DNA of 64,000 nt, taken from NCBI GenBank assembly GCA_029204225.1, contig CM055114.1, positions 17,649,849-17,713,848 on the forward strand. Direction: 5' to 3'. Positions 57,459 through 64,000 of the stretch are shown here, one piece after another. Source of the stretch: Diphasiastrum complanatum. Its lineage: Eukaryota > Streptophyta > Lycopodiopsida > Lycopodiales > Lycopodiaceae. Within the stretch, counting starts at the first letter, position 1, and the number at the start of each line of letters is the position of its first letter. The position numbers and the translations under genes are program-made. The notes beneath the pieces are model-generated. The model searched no databases. It had not been told where the DNA came from and was given only the letters and a program-made list of their open reading frames with translations.

Positions 57459-58666
57459 CACTCCCGGCAGACGCACCAATGTAGTCCAGATTTTTCGTCG
57501 AGGGATTGGTTCTATCAAAAGATCCCCAACGAGAGTGATCGAGGTAACCCACTTCCAATTCTGGGGGCCATCTTGATCACTCCACACTCCTCAGCCAATG
57601 AGTTTTTCAGGCTCTCAGAAGTATGACTGCAAGGAGAGGACTACTAAATTTTGATCGCAATGAAGCGGGTGCTAACTAAAGTTTGTTCAAGGTATTTGAT
57701 TTTGACATTAACGTGTCAACATGACACAAAGGGCTCTATAAGAAAGGTCTTCTGTCAGGAGAGATCATTGTAGATCTTTTGTGACCAAGCACTGAATATC
57801 TTATTCTAAACGCTACAGGGCTAAGGATCACGTAGGATCTAGCTAGGATTCTGTTGACACTCAACCAGAATCAATTGAATTTAGCTACAATCCTGTGAAG
57901 TTTTCACATGTGTGGGGACAGCCCAAACAATGTGAATGATCTCCTAAAGTATGAGTGATTGCTTATAGATTGAGCACCAAATTGATAGATGGATTCTAGC
58001 TTGGCAATTCCAAGGCAAGGGCAGTAATTACATGCATCAAACACTCAACACACATCATATACATGTGAAGGCAACTTGTTATGAAGAAAACAAAGTGTCG
58101 GTCGGGTAGAGAGAGGATACAACAAAGGCTCCTCCTCGGGTAGAGAGAGTGTGTGTTACAAAATCTGTGTAGAATTATAGAATCACTCTCCATCTCTCTC
58201 AATGCTAGCTCAAGCCACAAGAGGTGTAGTCCACATGAAATTTGATTGGAACCCTTACAAATCTCCTCCTAATTTGATTGGTCTAGTGACATAAGGACCC
58301 TTGAATATGATTGGACCAATTTCATGGATCTTACACTTTTGATTGGTCACATGACTTCATGACAACACATAACAAAGTGTCACTAACCCTCTACCGTCAT
58401 GCCTTGTGTAAAGAGCCTACACTACCTCGAGCTACATCACACACTAAAATTGGCCTAATTACCTATAACATGTGTGCATGGGGTAGAAAAGTCAAAGTAC
58501 CCCCCAAACTCAAGACTAAGGCCTATTGACTATTCAAACTCTTCATAAATGAACTAAAAACATTATGACTACCCTCCACACATGGGAACATGCTCCACAC
58601 ATGTGAGATTTCACTATGTACATTATATTGCAAAAAGATCAAGCTAGATTTTGCCTAATTTTCACA
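57459..58666 (-). mobile_element. Putative minus-strand LTR with adjacent primer-site-like sequence
   Basis: On the minus strand 57459-57479 reads TTGGTGCGTCTGCCGGGAG, resembling elongator-tRNA primer sites of Gypsy elements, directly after ...GGACTACA. The candidate LTR would run from TGTGAAAATTAGG (58666) to that point, about 1187 bp. It shares CACATGTGTGGAGC and TGTTCCCATGTGTG with the LTR at 6655-7487. No second copy in the window confirms it. Confidence 0.35.
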
Positions 58667-58799
58667 CTTGTCCTCAAATACTAGCTTGATGAGATACTAG
58701 ATCAAATAAGAAACTTGAGATACTTGTTGAGTGGATCCTTTGGTGTGAATATATTGAGTGTCCATCCGCCATCCGTGCCAAATATCCGACTTTCCTTTC

Positions 58800-59930
58800 A
58801 TTGACTCCCAATCCACCATTGACTACCAGGAGCTCCAGCTCACATTCTCCCATTTCGACCTCCAAACTGGCAGAGACCGCACCTTCTACTAGGACCTTCA
58901 GTACCCCGCAATGGATGCCGACACCTCCTCCCTTCAAATCGACCCCAACATGTCTCACCTTGAGATTGCATCTCCTCCTCGAGGCCCCTCACCACCTCGC
59001 GCCATTTCGGCTCCTGCCGCTTCTTCACCACCCCTCACTGTCTCTTCGCCCCCCAAATTCGATCCTCCATCCACATCCACCATTCCTCCATGCCCCATTG
59101 ACAACCTTCCTGATCATGTGGCATTGCATAAATACTGGTACAATAAAGGTTTTTTGGTACCCGATTCGGAGCAGCCGACACTCTTCATCTAGAAATATCC
59201 GGATATTACGACCAGAGGCAGCTATACATTACCAAGGAAGCTGGATGCACTCCTAAAGCTGACACTGACCAACCTCTTGGCCCTTTTGCATCTACAACCA
59301 GAATGGCAGAAGGCGGTGATCATGCACAACCTAGAGTTAATAAAGGAGTATCTGACAACTCTTTCAGAATTAAGGGTAGATCTAGTATACCATCCAATGC
59401 CCATAAAGAAATCTTGGTCAACATTGAAGACCCCAAGCGTTGGGGCCTACAATTGGCCAGTAATAAAATCAGAAAAAGGGGCTGGAGCACAATAGTCAAC
59501 CTCAAAGGGCCCTCAACCGCTTTATGACCGACACGAGTAATTCTCTAGATCCCATCATACTGGAAGCCTACTATAACATGGAGACTTTGCTGACAACTGC
59601 CAAGGTGGATACTAGGTGAGACTTATGTTTTGAAAAGTACTATTTTGACCCTAATAAAGCCTTCAGAACGCCGGCCATTGTGGATCAGATTCCTCTATAC
59701 TGGGACCTACCATCACTTGTCTACTCCGTCATTTGTTAATATCGCGAGGTTGAAAAGAAGGTACACAACAGGTTTTCTTGGCAATATGTACCCAACATTG
59801 GCCCAATATGCTCGCAATCCACAACGCACATCACATTGTGGACCCGTTTCGTCTGCATCGTTGCAGACAACCACCAAAAGGTTCGCGATGCCGAAGATGC
59901 AAAGGGCAAACTACTAGAACGGGCTCCATG
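58800..59930 (+). pseudogene. Retroelement accessory-ORF remnant (plant transposon protein-like)
   Basis: Several frames must be joined. A Pro/Ser-rich N-terminus (58911-59192) leads to NLPDHVALHKYWYNKGFLVP. Then come KRGWSTIVNLKGP, TDTSNSLDPIILEAYYNMET and KYYFDPNKAFRTPAIVDQIP in a frame with two stops. The order GW..., acidic helix, then F/V-rich loop recalls the N-terminal half of the 'putative plant transposon protein' ORFs; the block at 20480 looks like the C-terminal half of the same kind of protein. No enzyme motif. It is followed by T-rich sequence and a purine tract near 60265. Confidence 0.4.
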
Positions 59931-61061
59931 AAGCATGCTTCACCACCCAGTTTTTCTCTTAAAAAAAAAATGTCTAGAAAAATATCCAGGGACTCTTTTT
60001 CATTTTTCTTGTTTTTCACGTTGATTCAATTTTTTCCTTCTTATTTTTATTTCTATTTATTCTTTTATTTATTTTCTTTTTTATCTATCTATACAAATGC
60101 TTTTTTTATTTTCCCCCCTCTCAACCTCGCTTTTGTTGCTGAAATTTTTTTTCTCACTTTTCGACAACTCTATTTTCTCTCCTGATTTTGCACCGGTCTC
60201 ACATCGCCACACACGCCCATGCCAAAGACATACGCAAGTGCCAAGGGACTGTCACCAAAATCACAGTGGGGGCATGTTAGAAGATTCTGGTGAAGATTCT
60301 TCTAACGGATTCCAGATGTCAAAAAGATCCTAATGGATATCAAATGAAGGAGTCCGGACATTTTGCGAGTAACTAATTTGCGAGTTTTGCGAGTTTTTTT
60401 GTAAAATATAATTTGTATGCCTAAAATGTTGTAAAATGGGAATATCATGGCACATACCAAACAATACAAATAGCAACCAATACAAAAGTTTGGAAAAAAA
60501 AAAATTGGTTTAGGTTTTCATAATGGGTTTAGGGTACAGTTGACAACCAGACTAGTTCTTAAGCCACGACAATCCAAAAATATGAAGTAGTACCTCCTTG
60601 TAGGTTAAGCGTACTTTTATTAGATAGTTCTACGCTGGACCAGAATATGGCAATGCAAATTGGTTGTAATTACCACGCTTAACAACCACAACCTACACAT
60701 TTAAATTAAATTTACCAACACATTTACCAAATCAGAAATTACAATGCCCATATGTACACACCAACAACAAACCAATAAACCAAAGTATCCTATATAAGTA
60801 TAAAATCATATGGCGTCCACTACGCGAGTGTAGTCCAAAATCAAAACCATCAAAAGACAAACATATATCCAGATTAGTCCTCTACACACTCGTCATCACA
60901 AACCTTTCTCCTCTTATTGAAATTCACTGTAACTATACTTGCAAAACAACAAAAATTCTCTTAACAGCTCTACCATTCTTGCCGATGCTGTATATTCAAT
61001 TTGAAATAGGTTGACCGTCAAAATGTAGGGTCAAATAGAACCATTGGCAAGATTTTTTTTT

Positions 61062-61590
61062 CTAGCCATGCAGCTCCAATCGCCGACTATTAGAGCTGTA
61101 GGGCCAAAACAATGGCCAAAAAAAAAAAAAATTGGCCTACAACTCTAATTGCCGACGATTGAAGCTTTAAATTTTAATTTTTTTTAATAACTTTTGAGTT
61201 TTTTTTTTGGAGTTTTTTTTTTAAAAATTTTAATTTTTTTTAGAATTAAAAAAAAATTAAAAAAAATTTTAATTTTTTTTTGGCCCTACAAGTCCAATCG
61301 CCGGCGAGTAGAGTTGTAGGGCCAAAAAAACAAATTTGTTTTTTTTGTTAAATTTAAATTTTTCTTTAACATTTTTTTTTTTTTGAAATTTTTTTTTGAG
61401 AATTTTTCTTTTGAATTTAAAAAAAAAAAAGGGATAAATTTTTTTTTTTGGCCCTACAACTCTAATCGCCGGCAATTAGAGCTATAGGGCCAAAAAAAAA
61501 ATTTAATTTAATAAAAAAATAAATTGGGGCTTTTTTTTTTTTTTTTTTTTGGCTTGCAGCTCCAATCGCGGCGATTAGAGTTGCAAGGCC
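61062..61590. repeat. Array of five hairpins separated by A/T homopolymers
   Basis: Imperfect palindromes of about 42 bases at 61062-61105, 61132-61170, 61282-61323, 61450-61491 and 61551-61590. Each reads GGCCCTACAACTCTAATCG, then a CCGGC centre, then the complement. T runs precede and A runs follow most copies. Copies differ by compensating and non-compensating changes. Confidence 0.9.
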
Positions 61591-62199
61591 AAAAAAACAA
61601 AAATTCGGTTACATTGAAAAAAAATTATTTCTCCAACATAGAGTCAGGTTGCAAAAAAAAACTCGCAAAACTCGCAACTTGGTTACTCGAAACTTGTCAA
61701 GTCCCCAAATGAAGAAATCAAGCCACCGAACTACATTTAGAGTGTCGACAGATAACCGAGAAGACATTCCAAAATCCAGATTTATCGGAAAAGCCAAGTA
61801 TCAGAAAGGTCGACACAAGTCGCAGACTAGCCAATGAGCAAAGACAAAAGCCTAGCGCCTCTCCAACATATCTTACGACTATAGGAATAAAAACATGGCC
61901 GAGTCATTATAAAGACTCAGATCTAATTGTAATATAACATTAGACACCCTTAGAAGTGCATTGTACTCATAAGCCAAAGGTGCGAGAATAGAATTAGATC
62001 TATGCTCCAATGGGCCCGAAAATAAAAAAGAGGACCCAAGTAGTTTTAAATGCATTTTGGCATATAACTTTTTAAGATAGGTCAAGTTGTTATTGGCACA
62101 TTGGTTTTTGGATGAACCAAAAAACCCTAACCCTAGCATTGTCTATAAGTAGGGATGTAACACCAACTTTGTGATCGCTTTTCATTTGTAAGAATAGAG

Positions 62200-62223
62200 A
62201 TTGAGATGAGAGAGAGAGTAGAG

Positions 62224-62265
<42 letters not shown>

Positions 62266-62285
62266 GAGAGAGAGAGAGAGAAGAG
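62200..62285. repeat. (GA)n microsatellite
   Basis: GAGA tract interrupted by a few T and G changes. Confidence 0.93.
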
Positions 62286-62320
62286 AAGAGAAGCCTACGT
62301 GAGGAAATTTCAGATCAGAT

Positions 62321-62940
62321 TGAAATCCAAATCCATAACCTAATCTTTAATTAGAAATAATCATCTCTACCAAAAATCAACATCTACTTAATGAAAGTGA
62401 GTAGTAAACACATCTAGAACTGATCAAACACCAACCATATGAGACATGATGGAAGTTGGTTTGTCTGTAAACAAAAATAAGTAAGCTACTGTATTCCACC
62501 ATGTGATCCGTGAAAATAGCATTTAAAGAGCATTCTATTACAATAGAATTGCAAGATATCACAGAGTTTAGTGTAACCAATGGATAGTAGAACCCAAGAG
62601 AACCATGTATAAGCATGAAATGAGATGAGAGAGAGAGAATGTCTCTCTTCTCCACGAGTTACATCCTTTTATAACAGGTCCAAACCTATTTGGGAACTTG
62701 GTTTCCCTCCATAATGAAAAACCCTACTATTCTAGTGGATTAGATTCAATGAATCCACATTTAAACCAAACTCGATCTCCTACTTCCCCATACTTTCCAA
62801 AAGTGTTTATTCAATTGCTTTTTAGACTAATGTAACTTGAAAAGTTAATCTCTAAGTCTAATATGAAATTGGCCTAATTTGTATATTTGGCAGTTTATCA
62901 AACTTTGACCAATCTTGACTAAACTAGTTGAAATCTCGCA
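62321..62940 (-). mobile_element. Copia LTR family A, minus-strand copy
   Basis: About 620 bp. It matches the complement of 5934-6542 across its length; shared strings include TTACATCCTTTTATAACAGG and CAATGGATAGTAGAACCCAA. It is preceded on its own strand by a Copia pol tail. Its outer flank is CAGAT, a candidate 5-base target repeat whose partner would lie outside the window. Confidence 0.8.
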
Positions 62941-63090
62941 CACTCTCTCTTCAACTAGTTTTAGCTTAACCATAGAACTTTGATTCAACTTTAGAATGAT
63001 ATACATCCTAAGTATAGACCTTTTTTCTAAGGTTCTAAAGTAGCTTCCATAATTGATATAGAGAATAGTGTCCACTTTGGATGCTTTACT
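62941..63090 (-). pseudogene. Copia pol terminal tail
   Basis: Minus-strand translation LEKRSILRMYIILKLNQSS then KLKLVEERV, next to a purine run GAAGAGAGAG, parallels the HRSNLGM...EEGV end of Copia-1. Only about 40 codons of pol remain before an unrelated ORF. Confidence 0.6.
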
Positions 63091-63095
63091 ATTTC

Positions 63096-64000
63096 TTACA
63101 TCAATTTACACATCAAGATGTAACTAGAACATGAAGAACCAAATAGAATGTAAATGCAATGATTCCTCCATGCTTTCAACTTTGAACTCTTTGGAAAATT
63201 ACAAGCACCAAACAATAATTGTGTGTGATGACCACTTGCTTGCTTGTCTCCTCCATCTTTGTCCTTTCTTGATATGTCTCCACCATAAAACTCCATGAAT
63301 GAGCCTCCATCTCCATCTTGCCACAAGAAACCATCAAACCTTGGAAATCCATGAGTAAGTGAGTACATCAATGATGCTAATCCAGCACCACATGACTCCA
63401 TAAACCAAGTAGGTTGCACTAGTCCATCTTCAAGATATACTTGACACAAGAAAATGACCATGGATTCACCAAAAATTGGCAATCTCCAAACATTGGCATC
63501 AAGTAGCTCAACACTTGAGAACTTGACCATGAATGAGTGACATAATGAAATTCCAATAGCTTCATTTACATCAGCAAAACCATCCAAAAATGCTAGTACA
63601 ACTCCAACATCAAAATGATGCAAACCAATGTAGTTAGTTTTACCATATCTTGACAATTTGCACACATCCACATGAGATTGCTCAAGCAGGAGATAGAAAA
63701 ATTGAAGTAGACTTGAACAACACTTCCTTACTTCTCCTTTGACCTTACTTGGGTCTTCAATAACCTGCAAAAATAGATCCAAAACATCTTTGCCAATTGA
63801 CTCTCCTTTGATGCTCTTGGCTAGCTCCAAATTGCCAACTTCCCTTTTGCCTTGTTGAAGCCCTTTGAGATCAACCTCTTGATCATCAACTTGACCATCA
63901 AAGCCATTGAACAAAACTTGTTTTCCAAGTCCATCACTTGTTGTAAAATCATGAAAACATCCATCCACTTGCATAGCACCATCTACATAAGAAGATCTAC
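63096..64000 (-). CDS. Long unknown ORF in a Copia family A context (partial, runs off the right edge)
   Basis: Open for 292 codons from ATG 63974, and the frame stays open to the window edge, so the start is outside. No zinc knuckle, reverse transcriptase or integrase motif. The composition is ordinary, with a Gly/Asp-rich tail (WQDGDGGSFMEFYGGDISRK) and Cys scattered. It lies where Copia pol should be, directly upstream of a 40-codon pol tail and LTR. It may be a captured host sequence in a non-autonomous element, or an element-specific accessory protein. I do not recognise it. Confidence 0.4.
   Translation of the reverse strand, partial: RSSYVDGAMQVDGCFHDFTTSDGLGKQVLFNGFDGQVDDQEVDLKGLQQGKREVGNLELAKSIKGESIGKDVLDLFLQVIEDPSKVKGEVRKCCSSLLQFFYLLLEQSHVDVCKLSRYGKTNYIGLHHFDVGVVLAFLDGFADVNEAIGISLCHSFMVKFSSVELLDANVWRLPIFGESMVIFLCQVYLEDGLVQPTWFMESCGAGLASLMYSLTHGFPRFDGFLWQDGDGGSFMEFYGGDISRKDKDGGDKQASGHHTQLLFGACNFPKSSKLKAWRNHCIYILFGSSCSSYILMCKLM

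Larger units (their letters stand above)
60275..62320 (+). mobile_element. Putative 3' LTR/3' region of a Gypsy-type element
   Basis: TGTTAGAAGATTC follows a purine run (CACAGTGGGGGCA). Near 62145 TCTATAAGTAGGGATGTAAC looks like an LTR TATA region. The right boundary is not certain; the Copia family A LTR begins at 62321. The hairpin array and GA tract lie inside. Confidence 0.4.

Noticed and set aside
61062-61590. Bacterial-type terminators
   Set aside because: Hairpin plus T run looks similar, but the setting is a plant retroelement and the stems carry T runs before and A runs after.

Overview
The window is plant nuclear DNA that is mostly transposable elements. Codon use, intron borders (GT..AG), a plastid-type lipase, a PLS-DYW pentatricopeptide repeat (PPR) gene and many LTR retrotransposons all point to a land plant. 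The PPR gene, with tandem near-identical PLS triplets and a complete DYW domain, and the large AT-rich repeat load suggest a homosporous fern; this is inference, not proof. Only one gene looks intact (PPR-DYW, 42416-46216). A plastid phospholipase A1 copy (14993-16659) is broken by indels. A 1.2 kb antisense piece of 26S rRNA lies at 19211-20395.

Layout: 1-5400 is AT-rich with simple repeats and a decayed retroelement ORF block. 5413-12200 is a pile-up of LTRs, a Copia RNase H tail, a Copia integrase scrap, a non-autonomous Copia-like element with its own LTR and tRNA-iMet primer site, and a Ty3/Gypsy integrase end followed by T-rich tandem repeats. 12590-14522 holds tRNA-derived SINE pieces. 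14738-16659 is the lipase. 20480-29683 is a retroelement coiled-coil ORF block split by a young complete Copia element (22494-28924; LTRs identical as read, 5-bp TSD). 29684-33500 is a decayed minus-strand Gypsy element (chromodomain-like end, FLDD reverse transcriptase). 33870-41190 is a LINE split by a second, older Copia element (34646-40597). 41777-41890 is a short tRNA-like retroposon.

42416-46216 is the PPR gene. I model four exons and 1132 residues, with an N-terminal part carrying a motif like the PDF motif of OSB proteins, then PLS repeats with five near-identical 303-bp triplets, then E and DYW domains.

47899-55727 is the most unusual part. It is bounded by an inverted 13-bp motif (CATTAGAGGAGTT, with a third copy inside) and carries three gene blocks: a plus-strand ORF set ending in a possible beta-grasp fold; a minus-strand multi-exon gene in which a CENH3-like histone fold is followed by a Ser/Pro-rich linker and a Ulp1-type (C48) cysteine protease; and a minus-strand DDE-transposase-like gene. 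All are damaged by stops, but the domain order is readable. A DNA transposon that captured or evolved a centromeric-histone-like domain joined to a SUMO-protease domain is the main candidate for something undescribed.

56088-64000 has a 293-bp tandem duplication, possible LTR material, another retroelement ORF remnant, an array of five hairpins set in A/T tracts (61062-61590), and a minus-strand LTR of the same family as 5934-6542 preceded by a long open ORF that runs off the right edge.
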